DNA from: Membranihabitans marinus
GTDB taxonomy: Bacteria > Bacteroidota > Bacteroidia > Chitinophagales > Saprospiraceae
Assembly (NCBI RefSeq): GCF_021729155.1
Contig: NZ_JAJQYA010000028.1
Location: 1 to 64,000 of the forward strand
Length of the DNA stretch: 64,000 bases
Reading direction: 5' to 3'
Below the pieces are notes generated by a model, which made no database searches, was not told the DNA's origin, and saw only the letters and a program-made list of their open reading frames with translations. Below are positions 44,481 to 53,011 of this stretch, one piece after another. The translations under genes were made by a program, and so were the position numbers. Within the stretch, counting starts at the first letter, position 1. Each line of letters starts with the position of its first letter.

Positions 44481-45128
44481 ATGAAAAAAGTGCTCAAAAA
44501 CGTCAGTTTTATGATTTTTCTACTCAAAAGTTGCTTGTTTTTGAGTCAGGATTTGGATGCAAAAAAGGTAATTGTAATTGACCCTGGGCACGGTGGAAAA
44601 GAATCAGGTGCTATCGGAATAAATGGCATCCAGGAAAAGGATGTGGTATTGGACATTGCTGAAGTTATTTTAAAACTGAATAAGAAGTTGGATGAACCTC
44701 TGGATATCTACTTAACTCGATATACTGATACGCTTATTTCATTATGCGATAGGATCACGTTGGCAAAAGCCATAAAGGCGGATTTGTTTTTGTCATTGCA
44801 TTGTAATCATTCCGATAATCCCAACGCAAGAGGAGTGGAAGCTTACGTGGCTAATCAAAGTTCTGGGTTTTCCGAAGAAGCCATTTGGTTAGCTTTTCAA
44901 CTACAGGCAGACCTTAACAAGAAACTTGGTTTTGAAAGTAGGGGCGTGAAGTTTGCAGATTTTCAGGTATTGCGGGAAACGATTAATGATTTTCCTTCGG
45001 TACTGGTTGAATTGGGATTTTTGAGTAATTGGGATGAAGCACGATATCTGATGAAAGAAAAAAATGTCCTCGCCATTGTGCTGACTATTTTAAAAGGTTT
45101 AGAAATTAAAAAATTAGGTTATGATTGA
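44481..45128 (+). CDS. Secreted N-acetylmuramoyl-L-alanine amidase
   Basis: A 215-residue amidase_3 zinc enzyme with an N-terminal signal peptide. It has VIVIDPGHGGKESGA (zinc His), the Glu in KDVVLDIAEV, LFLSLHCNHSDNP (second His) and the late VELGFLSNWDEA with catalytic Glu. It cuts peptidoglycan side chains and likely opens the wall for the transfer machine. The ATG at 44481 is used, giving the normal signal peptide. It is divergent from traE. Confidence 0.88.
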   Translation: MKKVLKNVSFMIFLLKSCLFLSQDLDAKKVIVIDPGHGGKESGAIGINGIQEKDVVLDIAEVILKLNKKLDEPLDIYLTRYTDTLISLCDRITLAKAIKADLFLSLHCNHSDNPNARGVEAYVANQSSGFSEEAIWLAFQLQADLNKKLGFESRGVKFADFQVLRETINDFPSVLVELGFLSNWDEARYLMKEKNVLAIVLTILKGLEIKKLGYD

Positions 45129-45225
45129 ACTGTTTATCGAAATTATCAATAGCATTCAACAACTCACAACTATATACTTTAAAGAGTTTTGGAATTTAAT
45201 ACGATGAAATATTTTGGTTGTTTAT

Positions 45226-45247
45226 ATATTAATCGTAATATTGCAAT
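45226..45247 (+). promoter_or_regulatory. Putative ArsR operator before arsR
   Basis: A 22-bp sequence starting ATATTAATCGTA and ending GCAAT lies 23 bp before the arsR start. Its first 12 bases and the final GCAAT recur at 45612-45633 before the next gene, suggesting that ArsR controls both. Confidence 0.6.
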
Positions 45248-45269
45248 TAACAAATAAGCAATAAAAAAA

Positions 45270-45599
45270 ATGGGATTAGCCAAAACAGAAATGTTTACCG
45301 ACGAACAAAACGAAATTTCTTTGTTCGCAAAAGTCTTTGGACATCCGGCAAGGATAGCGATCTTAGAATACCTTTTTAAAATCGACCATTGTGTCTGTGG
45401 TGATTTGGTCAACGAAATTGGACTTGCCCAGCCGACCATTTCACAACACCTAAAAGAATTGAAGCATTTAGGCTTAATTAAAGGGAATGTGGAAGGGACA
45501 AGTGTATGCTATTGTATCAACACTGAAAATTGGGTCAAAATGAAAGAAGTTATGATTCGTTTTTTAGATCAGGACATTCCAAAACCAGATTGTTGTTAA
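45270..45599 (+). CDS. arsR: ArsR-family metalloregulator
   Basis: A 109-residue winged-helix repressor: HPARIAILEYLF, the CVCGDLV motif with Cys41/Cys43 at the As(III)-sensing position of ArsR, and LAQPTISQHLKELKHLGLIKG as the recognition helix. Two terminal Cys residues add a third/fourth thiol. It heads the arsenic operon and is expected to release DNA on arsenite binding. Confidence 0.9.
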   Translation: MGLAKTEMFTDEQNEISLFAKVFGHPARIAILEYLFKIDHCVCGDLVNEIGLAQPTISQHLKELKHLGLIKGNVEGTSVCYCINTENWVKMKEVMIRFLDQDIPKPDCC

Positions 45600-45611
45600 A
45601 AAAATTTAAAC

Positions 45612-45633
45612 ATATTAATCGTATAATCGCAAT
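45612..45633 (+). promoter_or_regulatory. Putative second ArsR operator
   Basis: Matches the site at 45226-45247: identical ATATTAATCGTA, then GCAAT at the same distance. It lies between arsR and the DUF6428 gene. Confidence 0.55.
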
Positions 45634-45645
45634 AAAACAATAAAT

Positions 45646-46113
45646 ATGAAACTCCTAGAAGTAAAGAACAAACTGAACCAATTGGAAGAAATCGCCTTCC
45701 AACTACCAAATGGGGAACTGGTTCCCAACCATTTCCACGTTACCGAAGTCGGTAAGATCACAAAGCATTTTATTGACTGTGGCGGAACCGAAAGAACTGA
45801 AGAAGTAGTAAACTTCCAACTTTGGAATGCCAACGATTATGATCACAGATTGCATCCCGAAAAACTGTTGAGCATCATCGAGCTTTCCGAAAAAGTACTG
45901 GAATTAGGCGATTTGGAAATCGAAGTGGAATATCAAGCAGATACGATTGGGAAATTCGGACTTGACTTTGACGGAAAGAATTTCTTGCTGACATCCAAAC
46001 AAACCGACTGTTTGGCTAAAGAGCAATGTGGCATTCCTTCAGAAAAACCTAAAATGAAATTATCCGAAATTCAAACCGAAACTTCTTGCGCACCGGGAAG
46101 CGGTTGCTGTTAA
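45646..46113 (+). CDS. DUF6428-family protein of the arsenic operon
   Basis: A 155-residue cytoplasmic protein (MKLLEVKNKLNQLEEIAFQLPNG...) with conserved-looking ELVPNHFHVTEVG and DCGGTERTEE and a C-terminal Cys-rich tail (CAPGSGCC). DUF6428 genes commonly accompany ars genes. The C-terminal Cys cluster suggests metal(loid) binding; function is not established. It is followed by the phosphoesterase gene. Confidence 0.72.
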   Translation: MKLLEVKNKLNQLEEIAFQLPNGELVPNHFHVTEVGKITKHFIDCGGTERTEEVVNFQLWNANDYDHRLHPEKLLSIIELSEKVLELGDLEIEVEYQADTIGKFGLDFDGKNFLLTSKQTDCLAKEQCGIPSEKPKMKLSEIQTETSCAPGSGCC

Positions 46114-46133
46114 ACTTAAAAATAATACTAATT

Positions 46134-46907
46134 ATGAAAATTATCCTGTTTAGTGATATTCACTCAAACTTACCTGCGTTGCAGGCCTTTTTTAACGATG
46201 TGGAGGAAAGGGATGCAGACGCCATCTATTGTCTCGGCGATTTAGTGGGCTACAATATTTGGCCAAACGAGGTCATCGAAGAAATCAAGAAACGAAAAAT
46301 ACCGACCATAGCTGGAAACTACGATTTTGGTATCGGAAGAAGTAGTGATGATTGTGGTTGTGCCTACAAAACAGACGAAGAAAAAGCCAATGGAGCGGTT
46401 TCTATTTCGTTGACCAATGAATTGATAAATGATGACAATAGAGTTTATTTGAGAACCCTTCCTGCACATATCAAGATTGAATTTAAACTGAATGACGATC
46501 AATTGAATGTGTTGTTGGTTCACGGCAGCCCAAGGAAAATAAACGAATACCTTTTTGAGGACAGGGCCGAAAAGAGTATGATACGCATTATGGAACAAGC
46601 CGATGCGGACATTATGTGTTTTGGTCATACACACAAGCCATATCACAGAACTTTCAATTCAGCAGATGAAAACACACCATATTTTAGACACGCTATCAAT
46701 ATAGGTTCAGTAGGTAAACCAAAAGACAACGATAATCGGGGTAGTTACGTGATTCTGGAAATCAACGAAAATGCTTCTGTTTTGGACAAAGACAGTATTT
46801 CGGTACAATTTGTAAAATTTGAATATGATATTGAAAAAGCTGCCAAGGCAATTGAAGAGAGTATCCTACCAAACGACTATGCCGAAAATTTAAGAAATGG
46901 ATTTTAA
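46134..46907 (+). CDS. Calcineurin-like metallophosphoesterase
   Basis: A 257-residue MPP-family enzyme: FSDIHSN (metal Asp/His), GDLVGYN, AGNYDFGIG, VHGSPRK and CFGHTHKPYH in the canonical order of the YfcE/MJ0936-type phosphodiesterases. The start is the ATG at 46134; an upstream frame would run into the previous gene. A metallophosphoesterase in an arsenic operon is unusual; its substrate is unknown. Confidence 0.8.
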   Translation: MKIILFSDIHSNLPALQAFFNDVEERDADAIYCLGDLVGYNIWPNEVIEEIKKRKIPTIAGNYDFGIGRSSDDCGCAYKTDEEKANGAVSISLTNELINDDNRVYLRTLPAHIKIEFKLNDDQLNVLLVHGSPRKINEYLFEDRAEKSMIRIMEQADADIMCFGHTHKPYHRTFNSADENTPYFRHAINIGSVGKPKDNDNRGSYVILEINENASVLDKDSISVQFVKFEYDIEKAAKAIEESILPNDYAENLRNGF

Positions 46908-46918
46908 AATTAGAAGGA

Positions 46919-47299
46919 ATGAAAAACACTAATGATATCTATTTTTCCAAAGAACACACGTGGATTAGAATAGAAAATAAAACAGGAACTGTGGGGATTA
47001 CCACTTTCGCTCAAAGCGAGCTCGGCGAAATAGTTTATGTTGACCTGCCCAGCGTTGGCGACGAGTTCAACCAAGACGAAGTCTTTGGCTCCGTTGAGGC
47101 GTTAAAGACAGTTAGCGATTTGTTTATGCCCCTGACGGGGGAAGTGACGGCTATCAACGAGGATTTGCTTGACAGCCCCACACTTGTAAACGAAAAACCT
47201 TTTGTGGAAGGTTGGATGGTTAAAATAGAAATTAAGGATTTGGAAGAACTATCAAACCTTTTGAGCGAAGCCGAATATCAAAAAAAAATCGAAAAATAA
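46919..47299 (+). CDS. Glycine-cleavage H-like lipoyl protein
   Basis: A 126-residue lipoyl-domain protein very like GcvH, with Lys63 in [12 protein letters not shown] at the lipoylation site and the [17 protein letters not shown] strand. It is encoded between a phosphoesterase and the arsenite permease rather than with glycine-cleavage genes. Lipoyl dithiols bind As(III) tightly, so a dedicated arsenic-handling role is possible; that is inference. It could also be a misplaced housekeeping copy. Confidence 0.8.
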   Translation: MKNTNDIYFSKEHTWIRIENKTGTVGITTFAQSELGEIVYVDLPSVGDEFNQDEVFGSVEALKTVSDLFMPLTGEVTAINEDLLDSPTLVNEKPFVEGWMVKIEIKDLEELSNLLSEAEYQKKIEK

Positions 47300-47300
47300 G

Positions 47301-48353
47301 ATGACTAATAAAAAACTAAGTTTTCTTGATAAAAATCTGACACTTTGGATATTTATTGCAATGGCAATAGGAGTTGGAACTGGATATTTCATTCCTACCT
47401 TTCCAAATATCATAAATTCGTTCAGTAGCGGAACAACCAATATCCCGATAGCAATCGGCCTGATATTAATGATGTACCCACCACTGGCAAAAGTAAATTA
47501 TTCGTTGTTGCCAAAGGTTTTTAAAGACACAAGAATTCTGGGTATTTCCCTTTTATTAAACTGGATAATCGGTCCCGCTTTGATGTTTGTCCTTGCAATT
47601 ACTTTTTTACGAGATTACCCGGAATATATGGTTGGCCTCATTCTCATTGGCCTGGCCCGCTGTGTGGCTATGGTATTGGTCTGGAACGACCTGGCCGAGG
47701 GAAGTAGCGAATACGGTGCGGGGCTGGTAGCTCTGAACAGTATATTTCAGGTTTTTGCGTATAGTTTTTATGCTTGGATTTTTATTACGGTGCTCCCTCC
47801 TTACTTTGGTTTTGAAAGTGCTATTATAGATATTTCTATAGGTACGATTGCGGAAAGTGTAGCAATATATTTGGGGATTCCGTTTTTAATGGGGATTTTA
47901 AGCCGCTTGATTTTAGTTGAACTAAAGGGGAAAGACTGGTATGAGAACGTATTTATACCTAAGATTTCACCGATGACTTTGATTGCACTTTTGTTTACCA
48001 TCGTGGTGATGTTCTCGTTAAAAGGTGAATTAATCGTGGAAATCCCAATGGATGTACTGATTATTGCCTTACCATTACTTTTATACTTTACCGTAATGTT
48101 TATTATAGGTTTCTTTTTCTCTAAAGCGATGGGAATTGAATACGATAAAACGGCTTCTGTAGCCTTTACGGCAGCTGGAAACAATTTTGAATTGGCCATT
48201 GCGGTAGCTATTGCTGTTTTTGGGTTGAATTCGGGACAGGCCTTTACAGGGGTAATTGGCCCTTTGGTAGAAGTTCCTGCATTGATCTTATTGGTTAGGG
48301 TTTCCTTTTGGTTGCGAAAAAAATATTATGGCAAAACCGAAGTTCTAAATTGA
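47301..48353 (+). CDS. acr3: ACR3-family arsenite efflux permease
   Basis: A 350-residue, 10-helix BASS-superfamily permease with the conserved [15 protein letters not shown] segment (the functional Cys of ACR3) and [20 protein letters not shown]. It exports As(III). The start abuts the GcvH-like stop (1 bp between), so they are co-transcribed. No arsenate reductase (arsC) is visible in the operon. Confidence 0.92.
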   Translation: MTNKKLSFLDKNLTLWIFIAMAIGVGTGYFIPTFPNIINSFSSGTTNIPIAIGLILMMYPPLAKVNYSLLPKVFKDTRILGISLLLNWIIGPALMFVLAITFLRDYPEYMVGLILIGLARCVAMVLVWNDLAEGSSEYGAGLVALNSIFQVFAYSFYAWIFITVLPPYFGFESAIIDISIGTIAESVAIYLGIPFLMGILSRLILVELKGKDWYENVFIPKISPMTLIALLFTIVVMFSLKGELIVEIPMDVLIIALPLLLYFTVMFIIGFFFSKAMGIEYDKTASVAFTAAGNNFELAIAVAIAVFGLNSGQAFTGVIGPLVEVPALILLVRVSFWLRKKYYGKTEVLN

Positions 48354-48372
48354 CAAAAATCCAGAGCATAAT

Positions 48373-49035
48373 TCACTTCCGTTTATCCCCAGCTCGCTCA
48401 TCAAAAGCAATCAAGTTAAAAAGTTCCCGCATTCTGCTACGGACACGGTTGCCATAGCGTTCTTCCAATTCTTCAGCATTTAGGTTGGTGGTAGCGTGAG
48501 TCTTAATTTTATGTTTGGTTTGCAAGTACAGATCATAACGCGATAAAAGCACTTCGCCCATAACGTTTAAATCTTTTCCGTAAAACCTACCGGCTGGTTC
48601 TACCCCCAAATCGTCAAAGCAGAAGAACTTAGTATTGCCATATTCTTCAATAGTTTTAAAACCTAAATGATTAAAGCTAAAACTTACATTACGGCAAGGG
48701 ATCATTTCATAGGGGCGTCGAAAAGGAACTATATGACGAAGAAGTTTCATTAAACTGGTTTTGCCACATCCTACCGGACCGGAAAGGAGAATCCCTTTTT
48801 CTAAATCTATATTAAATTTGTCGCAAGACTCACGGTCTTTGATAAAATAAGAGCATAATTTCAAAATTATCTTTTTATCCTCTTCATAAATCCTGAATCT
48901 TTTTCCGAAAATTAGTTTCCCCTTTGCATCCAGGTAAATCAAGATTTTCGGAAAATCGTATGTTACGTTTTTACCGTCAAATTCACCTAGCGAATATTCC
49001 ACGCCACCTTCGGTTATTTTAGAGGGGTTGTCCAT
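48373..49035 (-). CDS. DnaC/IstB-like ATPase
   Basis: A 220-residue P-loop protein with GPVGCGKTSLM (Walker A), KFFCFDDLGVEPAGRFYG (Walker B) and a C-terminal NRVRSRMRELFN, as in DnaC-type helicase loaders. The start is the ATG at 49035, overlapping the previous gene by 17 bp; a longer frame to 49236 lies inside it. It likely assists ICE replication. Confidence 0.82.
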   Translation of the reverse strand: MDNPSKITEGGVEYSLGEFDGKNVTYDFPKILIYLDAKGKLIFGKRFRIYEEDKKIILKLCSYFIKDRESCDKFNIDLEKGILLSGPVGCGKTSLMKLLRHIVPFRRPYEMIPCRNVSFSFNHLGFKTIEEYGNTKFFCFDDLGVEPAGRFYGKDLNVMGEVLLSRYDLYLQTKHKIKTHATTNLNAEELEERYGNRVRSRMRELFNLIAFDERAGDKRK

Positions 49036-49738
49036 AGTCTTTGGTTTTAGTGGTTCGCAAGTTGTCCTCTTTAAGGGACGCTTGTTTTTTGCTTGGTTTG
49101 TTTTCCTGATCAAACAATTCAGCTCGATCCATCCAGTTAACGGCCAATGCTTGCCAGTCACGTATCGGTTCTCCGTCGCTCGTTTTCCAATCATTGGTTT
49201 GATAATGGGCAAAGAATTTTTTTCCTTCATCCGCATTAAAATTTTTTTTAATAAAAAAATCTAAGACGGCCTGCCTGGCCTTTGGCTGTTTAGTATTGTT
49301 TACTTGTTTGTTATTGTTTATAGTAGATACCAATGCTTGTCCACTGGAGGGACGGTGCTGGTTCACTACCGGTTCACGTACGGGATGGTACTGTTCCGCA
49401 AGTTGTTCTAATTTGGGATCGTAGTGTCCCGTAACCGGTTCATCACTTGTCCTGATAATGGACATCTTGATTTTACTGCCTTTGTAGGGATTATTCGATG
49501 GAAAGTAGGTGAGATAATTCCACCAGTCAAGGTCAGTTATGCAACGATGATAAGTAGATTTAGAACCAATCTTGGCTGCGCGCATCAAATCTCTACGGTT
49601 CACATAAAATTCATAGGCGAAGCGGCTGCTGTTCCATTCTTGGAACAGCGCCATATATAGACTAATATGGGTCGGATTCAAGCGGTCGTCGAAGAAGAAT
49701 TTTTCAAAAGCCGCATTGAGTAGCTTTATATAATTCAT
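49019..49738 (-). CDS. Replication-associated protein of the ICE
   Basis: A 239-residue protein with an N-terminal winged-helix-like region (HISLYMALFQEWN, SKSTYHRCITDLDWW) and a C-terminal NWMDRAELFD...; resembles DnaD/DnaT-type or transcriptional-regulator proteins that precede a DnaC-like ATPase in Bacteroidetes conjugative elements. The start is the ATG at 49738. Specific function not determined. Confidence 0.65.
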   Translation of the reverse strand: MNYIKLLNAAFEKFFFDDRLNPTHISLYMALFQEWNSSRFAYEFYVNRRDLMRAAKIGSKSTYHRCITDLDWWNYLTYFPSNNPYKGSKIKMSIIRTSDEPVTGHYDPKLEQLAEQYHPVREPVVNQHRPSSGQALVSTINNNKQVNNTKQPKARQAVLDFFIKKNFNADEGKKFFAHYQTNDWKTSDGEPIRDWQALAVNWMDRAELFDQENKPSKKQASLKEDNLRTTKTKDYGQPL

Positions 49739-49742
49739 TGCC

Positions 49743-50027
49743 TTACGAATCAAATTTGTGATGAACACGGTTTTCTGTCATCACGTTCTGGATTTCTTCG
49801 GCATCGTAGTAAATGATACCTCCCACTTTGGTGTACGGCAACGTGCCATTGACGCGAAGGTTTTGAAGTGTTCCCGGACTGACCTGGAGCAATTCCATCA
49901 CTTCGGAAGATTTAAGATATTTCTTGATTTTTCCAGAAGCTTGTTTGGCTAGAAGGTTTTTGATATCATCGAGTAATTCCATTTTGAATTCTCGAAGATC
50001 GTCGGTGGTAATAATACTTGTTGGCAT
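49743..50027 (-). CDS. MerR-like helix-turn-helix (excisionase-like) protein
   Basis: A 94-residue protein with a coiled-coil start and a HTH_17 domain (YLKSSEVMELLQVSPGTLQNLRVNGTLPYTKVGGIIYYD). This form is common in ICE control and excision. It is the first gene of the replication/regulation unit, and its stop is 4 bp before the next start. A terminator-like hairpin lies just upstream of it. Confidence 0.82.
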   Translation of the reverse strand: MPTSIITTDDLREFKMELLDDIKNLLAKQASGKIKKYLKSSEVMELLQVSPGTLQNLRVNGTLPYTKVGGIIYYDAEEIQNVMTENRVHHKFDS

Positions 50028-50046
50028 AATAGAACGATTTATGGAA

Positions 50047-50080
50047 AAGGGCTATCGGGAATTTTTAATTGATAGCCCTT
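50047..50080 (-). terminator. Terminator between rteC and the HTH gene
   Basis: AAGGGCTATC (50047-50056) pairs perfectly with GATAGCCCTT (50071-50080). On the minus strand it is followed by TTTTCC. It lies between rteC and the HTH gene and could also attenuate entry into the HTH unit. Confidence 0.7.
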
Positions 50081-50294
50081 AACCTGATTTGACTTTCGTT
50101 CTACAAATTTGAATAGGTTTATTGGATTTTATTCACAAGAAACACCCAAGTTGTGTGTTTTTATATACTAATTTTCAATGAGTTAAATTGTGTGAAAATA
50201 GACTTTATTGAAGTTTTAGGGAGTACCACTTCGATACAATTAAAATGAAAAATGAAACATAAAAACGTCAGCACAAGTTGTGTGACTCACTAGT

Positions 50295-51146
50295 CTATTC
50301 ATCTGCGTCCTGCATCCGTTTTAAAAGACTTGATTTCATTCTATCTATAAACTTGGTAGGTTCAATTTTTCGAGCTCTTATTTCTAGAAATTTTCTATAG
50401 TAGTTACCCAAATCCAAGTCAAAAATCTCTTCACAGGCTATTGCCATATCTTTGATTCCGGCTTTCCCTCCTGTAATTGCTCCGGATGCTTGAAGAGCGT
50501 AAATTAGCTCGACCAGATCAATTTTATTTGCCGTCCATCCCAGATCTAATCGCTTAAAGCGCCTTTTAACTGGAATATTGATATTGCTTTTTTGACACTC
50601 CAATTTCTTTAATTCATTTAGATAGTGCGTAAATAGTAGATCATAGGCTATAATTTTGGCAACTGAATTATCGTGACTAGTCGAAAATTCGGCATCTGTG
50701 TAGAAATGGGACGTGTCTGAAATTAGCCCTATATTATCATTGCCTCTCAAAAAATAATACTCATCCAAACTGCTAGAATTTTGTCGATAGTATCGTATAA
50801 AATCTATATTTTGAGTATAATAGGTTTGAAGTTTGTGAATCTCTTCTTCAATAAAGATCTTCTTTATTTTATTTGAACCCTTGGGTTTTAACAAAAGGTG
50901 TTTATATAGCTTTACAAAGAATTTCAAATTTCCATAAATAAAAGGCTTTTGTTTTTTGAAGAACTTTATCTCCTCCTCTTTGTTTTTAAATTCTCCAGTT
51001 CTAACAACAATTCTTAATTTTTGTAAGAAATATCGGGAGGATTGCAGACCTTTTTCAACATTTTTAAAATCATCGAGATCTAAATTTCCGATCTCGTTGA
51101 TATCTTCTTGATATGATTTGAGTATATTCTTAATCGATTTTTGCAA
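50295..51146 (-). CDS. rteC: RteC-family regulator of ICE excision
   Basis: A 283-residue all-helical protein that matches RteC: an N-terminal long-helix region, LDEYYFLRGNDNIGL, and the C-terminal WTANKIDLVELIYALQASGAITGGKAGIKDMA domain. RteC activates excision genes in CTnDOT-like elements. No RteA/RteB two-component pair is present here, so its trigger is unclear. Confidence 0.85.
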   Translation of the reverse strand: MQKSIKNILKSYQEDINEIGNLDLDDFKNVEKGLQSSRYFLQKLRIVVRTGEFKNKEEEIKFFKKQKPFIYGNLKFFVKLYKHLLLKPKGSNKIKKIFIEEEIHKLQTYYTQNIDFIRYYRQNSSSLDEYYFLRGNDNIGLISDTSHFYTDAEFSTSHDNSVAKIIAYDLLFTHYLNELKKLECQKSNINIPVKRRFKRLDLGWTANKIDLVELIYALQASGAITGGKAGIKDMAIACEEIFDLDLGNYYRKFLEIRARKIEPTKFIDRMKSSLLKRMQDADE

Positions 51147-51232
51147 AAAGAGTATTGATTTTATGGTTAGTATTTTTCCAACTAGCTTTAATTATGCACT
51201 ACGTGAAATGCTATTTAAGTGTTTTAAAAAAC

Positions 51233-52288
51233 TTAAACATCAAAATGCGCTTTTATTTCCTTAGCCGTATTTCTTGCAGTCTTTCCAACACCATATATTG
51301 TGGCAGATGCAAAACCCGTCCAATTACCATAGCCCACTAACCATAACTTCGGATATTTTATCGAGCGGGTATTTTTGGTTTCGATATGTCCGTTCTTAAT
51401 AATGCCTAATGGATTTAAATGTTTGAGATTAGCATTAAAACCTGTACACCATATTACAGCATCAAAAGTTTCCTTTTCTCCATCTTGCCAAATAACACCA
51501 TCTTTGTAAAAAGAGTCAAACGGTCTTAATGCATCGTAAATATTTCTTTTTAGACCATTTTTGACAATTTCCACTTGAACAATGTCACTTAATGAAACCT
51601 CCTTTTCTTCAGTTTGTTTCTTTTCATTAAAGTAACTAGAGTTAGCTTGCTGAAATAAATAGCGACCATCTATTTCTTCTGGAAGAAAAGTAGGTTCTTC
51701 TAATGTTACCCACTTTGTATAAGCTACTTTAGAAACTTCTGCTAAAATTTGAGCACCAGAATTACCCCCACCAACAACAACTACTCTTTTGTTTCTGAAA
51801 GGTGAACTATTTTTATAAGCACTAGAGTGTATTTGCATACCTAAAAATTCATCAATTTTAGGATATATAGGAATAAAAGGTGAACGAGCTGTACCTGTAG
51901 CACTTACAACAGTTTTACTAATAAATACTCCTTGATTGGTTTTTAATTTAAATAATTCTCCTTCTTTAACAACTTCTTCAACAAATGTACTTCGTTGTAT
52001 TGGGAAATTATATCGTTTTTCGTAATTGGACAAATAACTCAAATATTCTTCCTTTGTAGGATATTCTTGTTTAGTTGTAGGCATTTGCCAACCAGAAAGT
52101 GAGCTATATTGAGAAGGTGAAAATAATTTTAAACTATCCCAAGTATGTAACCAAGAACCACCGGAATTACCTTCTGCATCTAGAATTAAATAATTTAGTT
52201 TACTTCTTTTTAAAAAATAAGCAACGGACAAGCCTGCCTGCCCGCCACCTATTATTATACAATCAAATATTTTATTAGGTATTGCCAT
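51233..52288 (-). CDS. ArsO-like flavin-dependent monooxygenase
   Basis: A 351-residue FAD/NAD(P)H enzyme: GGGQAGLSVAYFL (FAD), GGSWLHTWDSLKLFSPSQYSSLSGW, a flavin-monooxygenase fingerprint, and VVVGGGNSGAQIL (NADPH). The WDSL.LFSP..SSLPGW-type signature is that of ArsO-family monooxygenases found in arsenic islands. It is the last gene of the right-end metal module. Substrate is not proven. Confidence 0.78.
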   Translation of the reverse strand: MAIPNKIFDCIIIGGGQAGLSVAYFLKRSKLNYLILDAEGNSGGSWLHTWDSLKLFSPSQYSSLSGWQMPTTKQEYPTKEEYLSYLSNYEKRYNFPIQRSTFVEEVVKEGELFKLKTNQGVFISKTVVSATGTARSPFIPIYPKIDEFLGMQIHSSAYKNSSPFRNKRVVVVGGGNSGAQILAEVSKVAYTKWVTLEEPTFLPEEIDGRYLFQQANSSYFNEKKQTEEKEVSLSDIVQVEIVKNGLKRNIYDALRPFDSFYKDGVIWQDGEKETFDAVIWCTGFNANLKHLNPLGIIKNGHIETKNTRSIKYPKLWLVGYGNWTGFASATIYGVGKTARNTAKEIKAHFDV

Positions 52289-52315
52289 AATAAGCCCTTA
52301 CTTAATTTCTTTAAT

Positions 52316-52639
52316 TACTTTATAAGGGGTTTTGTTAATGGCTTCTTTTACTTCTTTATCGGTAGATTATGTACTATCGTACCAAACGGTTATTTGACCT
52401 TTTTTAGTGTTAGAAACAGCTTTAATAAAACCTTTAACGTTTTTCTTTAATGAATATTCTACAATTCCTGTACAACAAGATTGGGTGAATTTTTCTAATT
52501 GATACGTTTTTTTAACAGTATCAGAGATAACAATGTTTCCTTCAATTTTCTGATGAATATTTGTATCGTTATTATGGGTAAAAGCTAAAATATTTGTAGC
52601 AAATACTAGTGTTAATATAAGAGATGTTATTGATTTCAT
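52316..52639 (-). pseudogene. merP: MerP-like HMA protein interrupted by a stop codon
   Basis: The frame from 52639 codes for a signal peptide and a heavy-metal-associated domain with FTQSCCTGIVEYSLKK, but ends at TAA (52367-52369) right after WYDST, before the last helix. Reading on in the same frame gives STDKEVKEAINKTPYK and a second stop at 52316, completing the domain's expected C-terminus. An AAA-to-TAA change would explain it. Probably inactive or truncated. Confidence 0.75.
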
Positions 52640-52652
52640 AATTATTAAATTT

Positions 52653-53008
52653 TTAAATATATGGTAGAATTAATATGATTAATGTTATAATGGCAACGCA
52701 CCATAAAAACGTTTTTGATTGTAGAAATGATAATGATTTCTTTTGTTTAGTATCTAGTTTACTTATTGTCTCTTGACTTTCTATGGTGCAGCAAGCTTGT
52801 TCTTTTTTAGGAAAATTGCTCTATATAAATTGTAAGAAACTGCTATTAAACTGAATGCTATAAGATACGGTTTTATTGTTGCTAGCCATACCAATTGAGA
52901 AACAATTGCTCCTAACATTCCTGCAAAAGCCATTAATGGACCAACACAACAAGTGCAAGCGACTAATGCTACAAATACAGCACTTATGGATGATAAAATT
53001 GATTTCAT
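52653..53008 (-). CDS. merT: MerT-like mercuric transporter, needs a -1 frameshift
   Basis: The zero frame (53008-52781, 75 codons) has two membrane helices and the ACTCCVGP Cys pair of MerT, then ends KNKLAAP. At 52802-52808 the minus strand reads A AAA AAG, a classical -1 slippery heptamer in the correct phase. After a -1 shift the frame runs EQACCTIESQ... to a third membrane helix (TFLWCVAIITLIILIL) and stops at 52653, giving 118 residues, close to MerT's usual 116. Either programmed frameshifting or a one-base loss in the A-run explains this. Confidence 0.7.
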
Positions 53009-53011
53009 AAA

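Noticed and set aside
46919-47299. GcvH-like gene as part of a glycine cleavage operon
   Set aside because: No gcvT, gcvP or lipoate genes are nearby; it is embedded in the arsenic operon.
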